Below the pieces are notes generated by a model. It saw only the letters and a program-made list of their open reading frames with translations. It did no database searches and was not told where the DNA came from. A stretch of DNA of 64,000 bases. Origin: Planctomycetaceae bacterium. Its GTDB lineage: Bacteria > Planctomycetota > Planctomycetia > Planctomycetales > Planctomycetaceae. This document shows positions 9,142 through 18,108 of the stretch, piece after piece (within the stretch, counting starts at the first letter, position 1; each line of letters begins with the position of its first letter). The stretch lies in contig JAKFVC010000005.1 in assembly GCA_021732415.1 (NCBI GenBank), forward strand, positions 1 through 64,000, in the 5' to 3' direction. The position numbers and the translations under genes are program-made.

Positions 9142-11907
9142 ATGCGGCCGAAAGAACAGGAAGCACTCAGCGGCGACATTCGTCGACTGGGGGACCTGCT
9201 GGGGCAGGCTCTGCGCCGAGTCGCAGGGGAAGGTGCGTTTGAGTTGGTGGAAGAGATTCGCGCGGCGGCCAAAAGCCTGCGAGCCAATCCCACCGTGCAA
9301 CAGGCCCGGCAACTGCGCGATCGACTCGCCGAACTGCCGTTGGCAGACCTCCGGACGTTGATCCGGGCCTTCACCATTTATTTCGATCTGATCAATCTCG
9401 CCGAGCAACGGGCCCGAGTGCGGGCCTTGCGCATCCGCGCTGCGGAACTGGGCGACGCACCTCTGTCAGAGACACCCGAAGCCGCACTGCGCCAGTTGCG
9501 AGATCGAGGTTTGACGGCCAAGGACGTCCAGGAAGAACTCGACCGGGCCCTCATCTATCCGGTGTTCACAGCCCATCCCAGTGAAGCCCGCCGGCGGACG
9601 ATTCTGGATCGCTTGAATGCCATCGATCAACAGATGGATCGCCTGGAATATGGCCAGCTTCTACCTGCCGAACACGAGCAAGCCGAGGCGTCAATTGCCG
9701 AAGAGGTCGAGACGTATTGGCTGTCGGATTCCATTCGCGACACGCGACCGCGGGTCCAGGACGAAGTCATTCACGGACTCGAGATGGTCGAGGGGAGCTT
9801 GTTCGATGTGGTTCCCCGGCTCTATCGCCAACTGGGCCAGGCCTTAAGCCGAGTCTATCCTGATTGCGCGTGGAAAGTGCCATCGTTCCTGCGGTTTGGA
9901 TCATGGATCGGCGGCGACCGCGACGGACATCCCAGCGTAACCCACCGTGTCACGGCCGAAGCCGTCATGCTGCAGCAGGTGGCAGTATTGCAGCACTATC
10001 AGGCGCAGATGGATCAACTCTGGCGGAAGCTGAGTCACTCGGACCATTTCATCGTCCCGAGTCCCGAGTTCCGTGAATCGCTGGCCCACGATGCGGCCAT
10101 TTTTCCCGATGTCACACTCTCTCCAGAACACGAACCGTATCGCGCCAAGTGCAAGCTGATCTCGGCCAAATTGCAACGGACGTTGGACTACGTCCGCAAC
10201 TGCACTCCCAGTTGGAGCGGCGAAACGGTGGCCGTTCCCGAAGGAGTTTATCTGGGCGGCGGTCAGTTGCTGTTCGACTTGCGGTTGATGGCGTCAGATC
10301 TCAGTCACGCGGGTGCCGCAGCCGCGGTGGCGGGCAGCCTGCAGGACATGATCCGGCTGGTGGATGTCTTCGGCGTCCATATGTTGAAGATCGACTTGCG
10401 GCAACACAGCGGTCGACATCTGGCGGCCTTGGATGAAATCTTCCGCTGGGCAGGCGTCTGCCAATCGTATGTGCAAATGACTGATGAAGCCCGCTACGCG
10501 TGCCTGGTCGGCGAGTTGCAGCATTCCCGGCCGCTGATCCCCGCGCATCTGCCGTTCTCACCCGAGACCAACGAAGTCGTCCAGACCTTCCGCACGACCT
10601 CGGCGATCCTCGACCAGCAGTGCCCGGATGTGCTGGAAAAATACATTATCAGCTCGACGACGACCCCAGCACATTTGCTGGAAGTCCTGCTGTTTGCCCG
10701 CGAAGCACGATTGTTCCGGCCGAATGAAGGGGTCAGCAGGATCGATATCGTTCCGCTATTTGAGGCACTCGAGCCATTACGCAGCGGCCAGGCCATCATG
10801 CAGCGCCTCTTCGCCCTGCCCGTCTATCGGCAGCATCTGGCGTTACGCGGCAACATCCAGGAAGTGATGATCGGCTATTCTGACAGCAATAAAGAGAGCG
10901 GCTTCCTGCAGTCGACCTGGGCGTTGTATCGGACACAGGAGCAGCTCGTAGAACTGGGGCGTCGTGAAGGCATCACGATGCAGATGTTTCACGGACGCGG
11001 CGGTGCGGTTGGTCGTGGCGGTGGGCCGTCCAATCGTGCGATTCTGGCTCAACCCCGCGGTACGGTCAACGGCCGGTTGCGCATCACGGAACAAGGTGAA
11101 GTCATCGCGGATCGCTACGGCAATCGAGCGATCACCGGACGCCATCTGGACCAGGTCGTCAACGCCGTCCTATTGACGAGTGTTCCGGACGAAGGGGTCA
11201 AAGTCGACCCCGGGTGGACCGCTCTGCTCGATCGCTTGGCCGATTCGTCTTATCGCCACTATCGGTCTCTCGTCTACGAAAACCCAGAGTTTCTGACGTA
11301 CTTCGAGCAAGCGACACCCATCAAGGAAATCGCCCGATTGAAGATTGGTTCGCGGCCCAGTCGCCGTGGGACGTCATCCAGTATCGATGAACTGCGGGCC
11401 ATTCCGTGGGTGTTCAGTTGGATGCAATCGAGGCACACTTTGCCGGGCTGGTACGGTCTCGGAAGTGCGGTCTTCGAAGAGCTGGAAAGTCGCCCCGAAC
11501 GACTGGCGACCCTTAAAGAGATGTACGAAAAATGGCCCTTCTGGCGCACATTGATCGACAATGTCCAGATGATTCTGGCCAAGGCCGATCTAACGATTGC
11601 TCGCTTGTACGCGGATCTATTGGAAGATCAATCTCTCGCCGCCCGAATCTTCGGCCAGATTGAGCTCAAATATCAACGCTCGGTCGATGTCATCTGCAAG
11701 ATCACGGGGCAATCCGCCTTGTTGGAACGAGTGCCGATTTTGCAGAAGTCGATCCAGTCTCGGAACCCATATGTGGATCCGTTGAGTTTGATTCAACTGG
11801 TGTTACTGAGGCGGTTGCGAGCGAGTGCGGAACCGGAGGAAGAGCTGCAGACGGCAGTTCTTGAAAGCATCAATGGAGTGGCGTCGGCGTTGAAGAATAC
11901 GGGGTGA
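9142..11907 (+). CDS. ppc: Phosphoenolpyruvate carboxylase
   Basis: This enzyme carboxylates PEP to oxaloacetate and refills the citric acid cycle. The 921-residue length fits the bacterial family. Visible signatures are the catalytic-His motif FTAHPSEARRR (near 141; HPSE replaces the usual HPTE), SDSNKESGFLQSTWALY, the mobile-loop motif FHGRGGAVGRGGGPSNRAIL (near 615), ITEQGEVIADRYGN, and the C-terminal KNTG that closes the active site. An AGGGA ribosome-binding site precedes the ATG. A REP hairpin pair follows the stop within 10 bp. Confidence 0.97.
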   Translation: MRPKEQEALSGDIRRLGDLLGQALRRVAGEGAFELVEEIRAAAKSLRANPTVQQARQLRDRLAELPLADLRTLIRAFTIYFDLINLAEQRARVRALRIRAAELGDAPLSETPEAALRQLRDRGLTAKDVQEELDRALIYPVFTAHPSEARRRTILDRLNAIDQQMDRLEYGQLLPAEHEQAEASIAEEVETYWLSDSIRDTRPRVQDEVIHGLEMVEGSLFDVVPRLYRQLGQALSRVYPDCAWKVPSFLRFGSWIGGDRDGHPSVTHRVTAEAVMLQQVAVLQHYQAQMDQLWRKLSHSDHFIVPSPEFRESLAHDAAIFPDVTLSPEHEPYRAKCKLISAKLQRTLDYVRNCTPSWSGETVAVPEGVYLGGGQLLFDLRLMASDLSHAGAAAAVAGSLQDMIRLVDVFGVHMLKIDLRQHSGRHLAALDEIFRWAGVCQSYVQMTDEARYACLVGELQHSRPLIPAHLPFSPETNEVVQTFRTTSAILDQQCPDVLEKYIISSTTTPAHLLEVLLFAREARLFRPNEGVSRIDIVPLFEALEPLRSGQAIMQRLFALPVYRQHLALRGNIQEVMIGYSDSNKESGFLQSTWALYRTQEQLVELGRREGITMQMFHGRGGAVGRGGGPSNRAILAQPRGTVNGRLRITEQGEVIADRYGNRAITGRHLDQVVNAVLLTSVPDEGVKVDPGWTALLDRLADSSYRHYRSLVYENPEFLTYFEQATPIKEIARLKIGSRPSRRGTSSSIDELRAIPWVFSWMQSRHTLPGWYGLGSAVFEELESRPERLATLKEMYEKWPFWRTLIDNVQMILAKADLTIARLYADLLEDQSLAARIFGQIELKYQRSVDVICKITGQSALLERVPILQKSIQSRNPYVDPLSLIQLVLLRRLRASAEPEEELQTAVLESINGVASALKNTG

Positions 11908-11913
11908 GATGTC

Positions 11914-12000
11914 GTAGCCCGACTCTCTGAGTCGGGTGCATTCGCCAGGCCGTCAGGCCGCGGCGAATCGATATGACCCGACTTGGAGAGTCGGGCTACG
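11914..12000. repeat. REP palindrome pair downstream of ppc and RAYT
   Basis: GTAGCCCGACTCTCTGAGTC on the left and GACTTGGAGAGTCGGGCTAC on the right pair with each other, and each forms a small hairpin alone. Between them, TTCGCC and GGCGAA add an inner stem. The right unit supplies the stop codon (CTA on the plus strand, 11996-11998) of the RAYT gene. Confidence 0.85.
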
Positions 12001-12796
12001 GTGGTCGCTGTGCGAACGCGTCCAGCCACGGGGCAGCGCTATAACGATAGTCACCGGTGCGGGCTTTTGCCGCTTCAGGATTGTTCGCGATGTAGCGACG
12101 AAATATCGTCAACTCCTCTCGGTCACGAACGATGCGATCATAAGATTCGTACTGCCAAAACCGAGGCTTCGGGTGATCTGGACCGCACGGCTGAACTTCC
12201 GGGCTCTGTGGCGCGAGCCATTCGCCGATCAATCTCGATGACCACTTCTTGATCGAACCAAGAATCTCTTCCAATTCGTAATCACCGATTGGCGTCAACA
12301 GTGCATGCACATGGTTCGGCATGATGACGGCATCACCTAACCATAAGCGGGTGCCGTGAAAGTGCGCCGACGAATCGAGGACAATCTTCTGGGGCAAGCC
12401 GTGCTTTAAGACGCAACTTCCGTGACTGCGATCCAGTTCTTCATGCAGCATCCGTGCCTGCCGCCTCTCGAATGCCCGTCTTATTCCTTCAGGAATCTGG
12501 CTATAAAGGAGATTGAAGCGGTCCGAATCGGATTCCTTGAGTTTTGCGTCCAAATTGTGCGCTCGATACCAGCGTTGGCGGATATCGAGCCATTCGGCCA
12601 GCACCTTGAGCGGAATGGAATCGTCCTGACGAAACGTTACGAAATAGGTCGCACCACGCTGCCGCCAATGCGGAAGCCCGCGAACGTATACTCGGCATGG
12701 TCCATTCGGATCGAATGGATTGAACGTAGCCCGACTCGCTGAGTCGGGAGCCTTAATCTCGTCTTGGCGAGATCGATTCTCACTCGAATCACTCAT
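11996..12796 (-). CDS. REP-associated tyrosine transposase (RAYT, Y1_Tnp)
   Basis: RAYTs are HUH-superfamily single-strand nucleases that act on REP hairpins. This one shows the fold's start (RGATYFVTFRQDDSIPL), the HxH metal motif in IMPNHVHALLTP, SIKKWSSRLIGEWL, and FWQYESYDRIVRDREEL followed by RRYIANNPEAAK, where the catalytic tyrosine is expected. From ATG 12796 it has 266 residues; a GTG 57 nt upstream is also in frame. REP units surround the gene, one lies inside its 5' coding part, and another provides the stop. It looks intact. Its activity is unproven. Confidence 0.88.
   Translation of the reverse strand: MSDSSENRSRQDEIKAPDSASRATFNPFDPNGPCRVYVRGLPHWRQRGATYFVTFRQDDSIPLKVLAEWLDIRQRWYRAHNLDAKLKESDSDRFNLLYSQIPEGIRRAFERRQARMLHEELDRSHGSCVLKHGLPQKIVLDSSAHFHGTRLWLGDAVIMPNHVHALLTPIGDYELEEILGSIKKWSSRLIGEWLAPQSPEVQPCGPDHPKPRFWQYESYDRIVRDREELTIFRRYIANNPEAAKARTGDYRYSAAPWLDAFAQRPP
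12725..12752. repeat. REP unit inside the RAYT coding sequence
   Basis: CGTAGCCCGACTCGCTGAGT followed by CGGGAGCC is a REP hairpin located within the 5' part of the RAYT gene. On the minus strand it encodes the residues DSASRAT. Confidence 0.8.
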
Positions 12797-12849
12797 GGCA
12801 GCCGCATTATCAAATTGGTTGGATTTGGTTTGAAACGGCAATGCTGAAT

Positions 12850-12876
12850 GCACCCGACTCAGAGAGTCGGGCTACG
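12850..12876. repeat. REP unit upstream of RAYT
   Basis: CACCCGACTCAGAGAGTCGG followed by GCTACG is the same REP unit in the opposite orientation. With 11914-12000 it brackets the RAYT gene. It ends 6 bp before the stop of the next gene. Confidence 0.8.
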
Positions 12877-12882
12877 TGAAGC

Positions 12883-15831
12883 CTACGGCTTCAGATGCGC
12901 ATCCAAAAACTTATACGCCTCCTCCCGTGCCTCATTCGGAAAGTTATGCGGTCCCGGCGGATAAACGGCCTTCAGATTGTCTTCCTTGTTAAACAGCTTA
13001 TAAACCGGCCGCGCGGCTTCCGTTGTCTCTTTCACTCCGACCACATCGAAGTCATCGTCTCCCTCTGCGGCACTCGTGAAGAACGGGCGCGGTGCCAGAC
13101 TGCCGATGATTTCCGTGAAGTCGAAGGGGAGCTTGTCCGCGGAGTTTTCATAGACGCTGGCAATCCGCGGCATGTAGCGCGGTCCGGTCCAGCTCGGGAC
13201 GTCGTCCTTATGAAAACGGCAATAGCCGCAACTGGAGACGATCACCTTGAGACGTGGCTCGAAGGCCGCAGTCAAGAGTGCGTTGTGTCCCCCGAGAGAA
13301 TGTCCGATGACGCCGATATGTTCCGCGTCCACTTCCGGCAGTGTGGTTAACAAATCGACCGAGCGAACATTATCCCACACGGCTTTCATGGTCCCGCTGA
13401 CGTAGCCGTGGCTGGGGGCGAAGTCGTATTTGTGCTCGCCGAATGAGGGGTAATCCGGTGCCAGCGTGATATAACCGCGTTCGGCCAGATGCAGTGCATA
13501 GTGCAGATTGGGATTGCCTCCCAGTCCGGCCGGTTCATCCTTGCCGAGATTCGTCGTCTGCTGCAGGCAGAGCACCGTCGGCAGCTTCTCTCCGGATTTG
13601 TGTTCGGGGATGAATAACCAGGCTGCCACGCGGTCGTCAGCATCAGTCTGGTAGGTGACCTTGCGCCGTGTCAGTTTCCCGATTTGCTTCTCTTCTACCG
13701 TTTTGACATCCAGCGGCACACGCGATTTCGCACCGGGCAGCGGGCCGGTCACCAGTTGCAGATTAGCCAGAATATGCTGCCGGCGGATTTCCCAATCGGT
13801 TGGTTTTTCGATGGGATATTTCTTCCCGGCCTGGTCGCGGTAGTACATGAGATCGAGATGCTCGTCATAAGCGACGGGGGCAGCAGCGGGCGTCAGATGC
13901 TGCTGGAGAAACATCGTCGTAACGGCGGCGAAGTAGTCGCGATTGTCCTTCTTGCGAAAACCGTGGCCTTCGTTGTCTGCATAAACCGTCCAGACGTCCT
14001 GCCCGTTCTTGCGAACTAACGGAGCGATCTGCCGGGCTTCAGAAAACGGGACGCGTGGGTCGTTTTTGCCATGTGCCACCAGCAGTGCAGACTTGATCTT
14101 GTCCGCGTTTTTCGCCGGGCTGATTTTCTCGAAGACGGCCCGCATGTGAGCGTCTCGCTCGTCACCATATTCAACACGTCGCAGATCACGGCGGTATTCG
14201 CTGGTGTTTTCCAGGAACGTGATGAAGTTCGCGATGCCGACGATATCGATCCCCGCTCGCAACCGCTCGCCGTGCATCACGAGTGACCCCAGGACCATGT
14301 AGCCGCCATAGGAGGCACCGACCACGGCGACTCGGTCGGAATCGAGGTCGGGCTGCAGCTTGATCCAGTCGAGCAACGCGCCGATGTCTTTGACGCTGTC
14401 TTCGCGTTTGTCGCCATTGTCGAGCTGCAGGTACGTCTTGCCGTATCCCGCCGAACCTCGGACGTTGGGACAGATGACTGCCAGGCCCAGTTCATTCACA
14501 TAGTATTGCTCTGTACTGGAGAAGTACGGTCGATATTGGCCCTCGGGGCCTCCATGAATGTTGATCAACACGGGAGCCCGCAGCGCTTTGCTCGCGGTCT
14601 TCGGCTTGAAGACAAACGCCTGAATCTCCTGCTTATCAAACGAGGGGAATTTGATCATCTTCGGTTTGGTGAACGAGGTCGGTTGAAACCCTTCGGTTTC
14701 ACTGGTCGTCCAGCGAACTGCCGGTCCACCGGCGGTGGGGATGGAATAGGCTTCGGAAGGACCGTCCGGGGGCGACCAGGTAAAACCGACCTGTTTTCCA
14801 TCGGGAGAAAACTCGAGCGCGTCCACGATCCAGTCATTCCCGCTGAGCAGCTTGAGTTGCTGGCCGTCGAGCACGAAGACGCTACTCTGGCCCCCAATAT
14901 TCACAGTGAAGGCGACTCGACTCGAATGCTTGTCGACGGCGAGATGATCGATGTCCGCCGGGACATCGGCCTCGGCCGGAATCAGCCATTTATACGTGAG
15001 GTCCGGCAGACTGACTTGCGCCAGACGCAGGAATTCGCCGTTGGCATCGGAAGTCAGGTAGACCGATTTTCCATCGGACGCGAAAGCACCGCTGCCAATC
15101 GCCACTTTCCCTTTGGACCCGGGCGCATGCGGAATCGGGGTGAGTTTTTTCGATTCGATATTCAGCAATGCGGGATAGCGTTCGTTGATCGAAACCACTC
15201 GCATGAGAAGCAAGTCTCGACCGTCGGGTGAGAACCCCAGCACTTGCCAGGTCGCCTTGTCAACCTGCAGAAGTTCGGTCCAGGTGCCCGGCTTCCTCAG
15301 ATCACCCAGGAGAATATCCATGTCGCGACCGTTGCGGCGATTGCTCGCGATGGCCATCCAGTAGCCGTCGTCACTAACCGCTTCCAGAATGTTTCGCGAT
15401 TTGCCATCGGTCAGCAGTTGGGGTTTCTTGTCACCCCAGGGGCGCCAGTAGAGTTGATCGTTTTCGTTACCACCGGCCGACATGATCGTCAGGATGCCGT
15501 CGGTACGATTCGGAACGAAGCGTCCATCGACCGGCTCGGCCTCAAACGTGATCTGGGTTCGCTCCGCGCCCGGTGTCAGTACTCGATGCAATTGTGGTGT
15601 GTTGCCGAACTGAGTTTGAATCAGCATGCCCTTGCTGTCGGGAGACCAGCCACGAAAGCGAGCGTGTCGAATCGCCTGATATTTCTGCAGCCGCGTGGTG
15701 AGTTCTGGCGGAACGACGGGGACGTTTTCGACTTCCATACTCTTCGGCCGCAACGGGTCGGCATCAGCGGCCGTTGCGGTGAGTGTCAGTCCACAAACGA
15801 GTACAAGTCCCAGACAGGCAATTCGGATCAT
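12883..15831 (-). CDS. S9 prolyl-oligopeptidase family protein fused to a second alpha/beta hydrolase
   Basis: This exported protein of 982 residues starts with a signal peptide (MIRIACLGLVLVCGLTLTA). A WD40-like propeller (about 50-400) and an S9 catalytic domain follow, with VGASYGGYMV (Ser near 505), HGKNDPRVPF and NEGHGF. A second hydrolase unit from about 690 has IGHSLGGHNALL (Ser near 843), SAAEGDDDFDVVGV and GPHNFPNEAREEA; it resembles dienelactone-hydrolase/acetyl-xylan-esterase-like enzymes. S9 peptidases usually end after one hydrolase domain at about 650-700 residues. The upstream ATG at 15927 would bury the signal peptide, so 15831 is preferred. The substrate is unknown. Confidence 0.88.
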   Translation of the reverse strand: MIRIACLGLVLVCGLTLTATAADADPLRPKSMEVENVPVVPPELTTRLQKYQAIRHARFRGWSPDSKGMLIQTQFGNTPQLHRVLTPGAERTQITFEAEPVDGRFVPNRTDGILTIMSAGGNENDQLYWRPWGDKKPQLLTDGKSRNILEAVSDDGYWMAIASNRRNGRDMDILLGDLRKPGTWTELLQVDKATWQVLGFSPDGRDLLLMRVVSINERYPALLNIESKKLTPIPHAPGSKGKVAIGSGAFASDGKSVYLTSDANGEFLRLAQVSLPDLTYKWLIPAEADVPADIDHLAVDKHSSRVAFTVNIGGQSSVFVLDGQQLKLLSGNDWIVDALEFSPDGKQVGFTWSPPDGPSEAYSIPTAGGPAVRWTTSETEGFQPTSFTKPKMIKFPSFDKQEIQAFVFKPKTASKALRAPVLINIHGGPEGQYRPYFSSTEQYYVNELGLAVICPNVRGSAGYGKTYLQLDNGDKREDSVKDIGALLDWIKLQPDLDSDRVAVVGASYGGYMVLGSLVMHGERLRAGIDIVGIANFITFLENTSEYRRDLRRVEYGDERDAHMRAVFEKISPAKNADKIKSALLVAHGKNDPRVPFSEARQIAPLVRKNGQDVWTVYADNEGHGFRKKDNRDYFAAVTTMFLQQHLTPAAAPVAYDEHLDLMYYRDQAGKKYPIEKPTDWEIRRQHILANLQLVTGPLPGAKSRVPLDVKTVEEKQIGKLTRRKVTYQTDADDRVAAWLFIPEHKSGEKLPTVLCLQQTTNLGKDEPAGLGGNPNLHYALHLAERGYITLAPDYPSFGEHKYDFAPSHGYVSGTMKAVWDNVRSVDLLTTLPEVDAEHIGVIGHSLGGHNALLTAAFEPRLKVIVSSCGYCRFHKDDVPSWTGPRYMPRIASVYENSADKLPFDFTEIIGSLAPRPFFTSAAEGDDDFDVVGVKETTEAARPVYKLFNKEDNLKAVYPPGPHNFPNEAREEAYKFLDAHLKP

Positions 15832-15963
15832 CGGTCGGCTCACGCGAGGTTGAAATCGGGATGACGTGCAGTGAGCCGGATTATATCTGGTCGATGTGAT
15901 CAAGGGAATTTGATGGAACGCGAGCAAGCTGATTCACGCCCGACCCCTCCGCGTAATGCGCAA

Positions 15964-16014
15964 GAAAAAAATCCGTTGTCGATTGTCGGTTTCCCGACAA
16001 CTGACAACGGATTC
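15964..16014 (-). terminator. Rho-independent terminator after the pilin-like gene
   Basis: On the minus strand AATCCGTTGTC and GACAACGGATT form a long stem with an inner TTGTCGG/CCGACAA arm, followed by seven T. It lies about 25 bp beyond the stop at 16039. Confidence 0.88.
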
Positions 16015-16038
16015 CAGACCACAGCCAGAGGTCATGTC

Positions 16039-16344
16039 TTAGTGTTCGCCGGTGGGATACACGTTGCAGACGATGTCGCAGTCGCAGTCACACGCGTCCC
16101 TGGTGTCGTGGAACGAGCTGCCCGAAGCTTGTCCCTTGTGTCCGGCGACACCGTTGTAGCAAAAGCTTTGATTGATGGAACCGATCGCGGAGCCAACGTC
16201 TTCCAGTTCCTGATTGATGTTGAAGGCGACTTCGGATAGTCCGACGATCAAGGAGAGGACGCCGATCGTGGCGACCAGGACCAATTCGGCAGAGACAATG
16301 AAACCGGCTTCGTCGTTCAACAGGTTGGTGAAGATGTTTGTCAT
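16039..16344 (-). CDS. Flp-pilin-like small membrane protein with Cys/Asp-rich tail
   Basis: The product has 101 residues. Its N-terminus, LLNDEAGFIVSAELVLVATI, matches the Flp/type IVb pilin pattern: a Glu-containing segment before one hydrophobic helix (about 15-40). The helix runs into a polar stretch (ELEDVGSAIGSINQSF). The last 40 residues carry GSSFHDTRDACDCDCDIVC, a C-D alternation unlike ordinary pilins. Similar planctomycete proteins are sometimes misnamed aminotransferases. There is no prepilin peptidase, Tad ATPase or secretin nearby. ATG 16344 follows AAGGAA; a terminator follows the gene. Confidence 0.75.
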   Translation of the reverse strand: MTNIFTNLLNDEAGFIVSAELVLVATIGVLSLIVGLSEVAFNINQELEDVGSAIGSINQSFCYNGVAGHKGQASGSSFHDTRDACDCDCDIVCNVYPTGEH

Positions 16345-16634
16345 GGCTGTGGTTCCTTCTGAGTCGTGTACTTGGCTGTGAATCTGGGTGTGGCCGGTGT
16401 GTTTCGTCACCGGTTGTTTGTATGGCAGGGATGTAAAGCAGTCTGTATGCCAAGTGAAACATTTTGTTTCGGAATCTTGACAGACGGGAATCCGACGAGC
16501 CGTAACTTGTTAAGAGTCTTTGGCTAACGACGTCTGCGTGACGGAGAGCGGGCGCCCAAGAAGAGGGCTCGGAGTGATGCCGAAACTCACCATGTTGCGG
16601 GGGCATCAGCATCATGAGGCGAGAAAGCCACAGC

Positions 16635-16861
16635 GTATCGTGGGACGGGTCTCCAGGCCCGTCCGTCCCCTTGCTTTCGACCACGAAACTGCATTGCTCG
16701 CACGCCGTACATCGAGTGAACTTCCTTCGTGTCCTTTGTGACCTTCTGTTAAAAATGATTTGGAACAGAAGATCGCGAAGGACACGAAGAAATATGGATC
16801 GCGGGAATGTTAATTCCAGTTGGAGCTGGACGGACGGGCCTGGAGACCCGTCCCACGATGC
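16635..16861. repeat. Nested palindromic element, GGGACGGGTCTCC family, copy 2
   Basis: Outer arms (ATCGTGGGACGGGTCTCCAG and its complement) span 16637-16859. Inside, CTTCGTGTCCTTTGTGACCT followed by TCTGTT (16731-16757) pairs with AACAGAAGATCGCGAAGGAC followed by ACGAAG, making a second hairpin. It ends about 12 bp from the lptB stop. Confidence 0.88.
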
Positions 16862-16871
16862 GTCCAACTCT

Positions 16872-17642
16872 TTAGCGGCCGCTCGATAGGGCCATTTGCT
16901 CTTTGCCGTTGATGATGGACTGCTTGTCGAAGCGGTTGCCGAAATAGTATTTGATCGCGTCGGGATCATTCAGGACCGATTCCGCATCGCCGCTGCACAA
17001 CACCTTGCCGCCGTAGATGATGTAGTTGCGGTCGGTGATGGTCAGTGTCTCACGCTCGCGGTGGTCGGTCAGCAGGATGGCAATGCCGCTGTCTCGAAGC
17101 TGGCGGATGATGTCCTGGATGCTGTGGATCGTGACCGGGTCAATACCCGTGAATGGTTCGTCCAGCAGGATCAGAGTCGGTTCGCTGGCCAGGCAGCGGG
17201 CGATCTCGAGCCGGCGTTTTTCACCACCGGAAAGCGTGGTGGCGATCTGATGCTTCTTGGTCGTCAGCCCGAACTGTTCGAGCAATTCACCCGCGATCAT
17301 GATCCGCTCACGACGTTTGACGGAGAGCATTTCCAGGATGGCCAGGATGTTTTGCTCCACGGTCATCTTCACGAAGATGCTGGTCTCCTGGGCCAGGTAA
17401 CCCATTCCGTGCTGAGCCCGCTTATACATCGGCCAGTCGGTAACTTCGACGCCGTTCAGAAACACTCGTCCGGCGGTCGGAGTGACCATTCCGCAGGACA
17501 TGCGGAACGTCGTCGTCTTACCGGCACCGTTCGGCCCGAGCAACCCGACGATCTCACCGCGTTCCACGAAGAAATCGACTCCATCGACAACGCGGCGCGG
17601 ACCGTAAACCTTCACCAATCCCTGGCAAATCAAATGAGCCAT
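16872..17642 (-). CDS. lptB: LPS export ABC transporter ATP-binding protein LptB
   Basis: This 256-residue ATPase has Walker A (GLLGPNGAGKTTTF), the Q-loop region (MGYLAQETSIFVKMTVEQNI), the signature LSGGEKRRLEIARCL, Walker B (LILLDEPFTGIDP) and the switch His in LLTDHRERETLTITDR. These LptB-typical motifs separate it from branched-chain amino acid transporters. It would power lipopolysaccharide extraction from the inner membrane with LptFG, which are not in the window. ATG 17642 follows GGAGGGGAGGG; the open frame extends 47 codons upstream without a better site. Confidence 0.93.
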   Translation of the reverse strand: MAHLICQGLVKVYGPRRVVDGVDFFVERGEIVGLLGPNGAGKTTTFRMSCGMVTPTAGRVFLNGVEVTDWPMYKRAQHGMGYLAQETSIFVKMTVEQNILAILEMLSVKRRERIMIAGELLEQFGLTTKKHQIATTLSGGEKRRLEIARCLASEPTLILLDEPFTGIDPVTIHSIQDIIRQLRDSGIAILLTDHRERETLTITDRNYIIYGGKVLCSGDAESVLNDPDAIKYYFGNRFDKQSIINGKEQMALSSGR

Positions 17643-17793
17643 GTGGCCCTCCCCTCCTGAGAAAATCCCCAGCATCAAGTACGCCGAATCAGGAAATGTG
17701 TCAAGAGGAGACTGACAAGGGTGGTAGAAGTGTGAAGCGTGAAACTGGATTGCAGGGAGTGACCGCGACGTCCTGTTCTTCACCCTTCACACC

Positions 17794-18108
17794 TCACCCT
17801 TCTTTTGCTGCTGCGTTTCGCTTGCGGGTCGCGGCGCCCTTCTTGGCCGAGGCCGAACGCTGTGCGGCAGTTCGGGACGCTGCTGCGGCACCGCCCTTAT
17901 GGCCGCCCTTGATCGAGGGCGCCGGGTTCCGCTCTTTGCCGCGTCCCGAACCGCTTTTCTTGCCGCCATGGTCAGTGGCATTTACGGTCGCCCAGGCGCG
18001 GCTTTCAGCTTCTTTCTTGTCGATGCCTCGGTTCTCGTAGCCTTCCTCAATGTGTTCGGCCATTCGTTTTTGCTTGTCGGTGTATTTTGATTTGTCGCCG
18101 CGTGGCAT
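17794..18108 (-). CDS. Small basic protein with histone-H1-like tail
   Basis: The 104-residue protein starts MPRGDKSKYTDKQKRMAEHI and continues with an AESRAWATVNATDHGGKKSG motif, as in short proteins often labelled plasmid stabilization proteins. The second half is rich in Lys, Ala, Arg and Gly (GGHKGGAAAASRTAAQRSAS), a composition like histone H1 or KGG-type stress proteins. It probably binds nucleic acid; this is inference from composition. AGGAG precedes the ATG. No toxin partner is adjacent. Confidence 0.75.
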   Translation of the reverse strand: MPRGDKSKYTDKQKRMAEHIEEGYENRGIDKKEAESRAWATVNATDHGGKKSGSGRGKERNPAPSIKGGHKGGAAAASRTAAQRSASAKKGAATRKRNAAAKEG

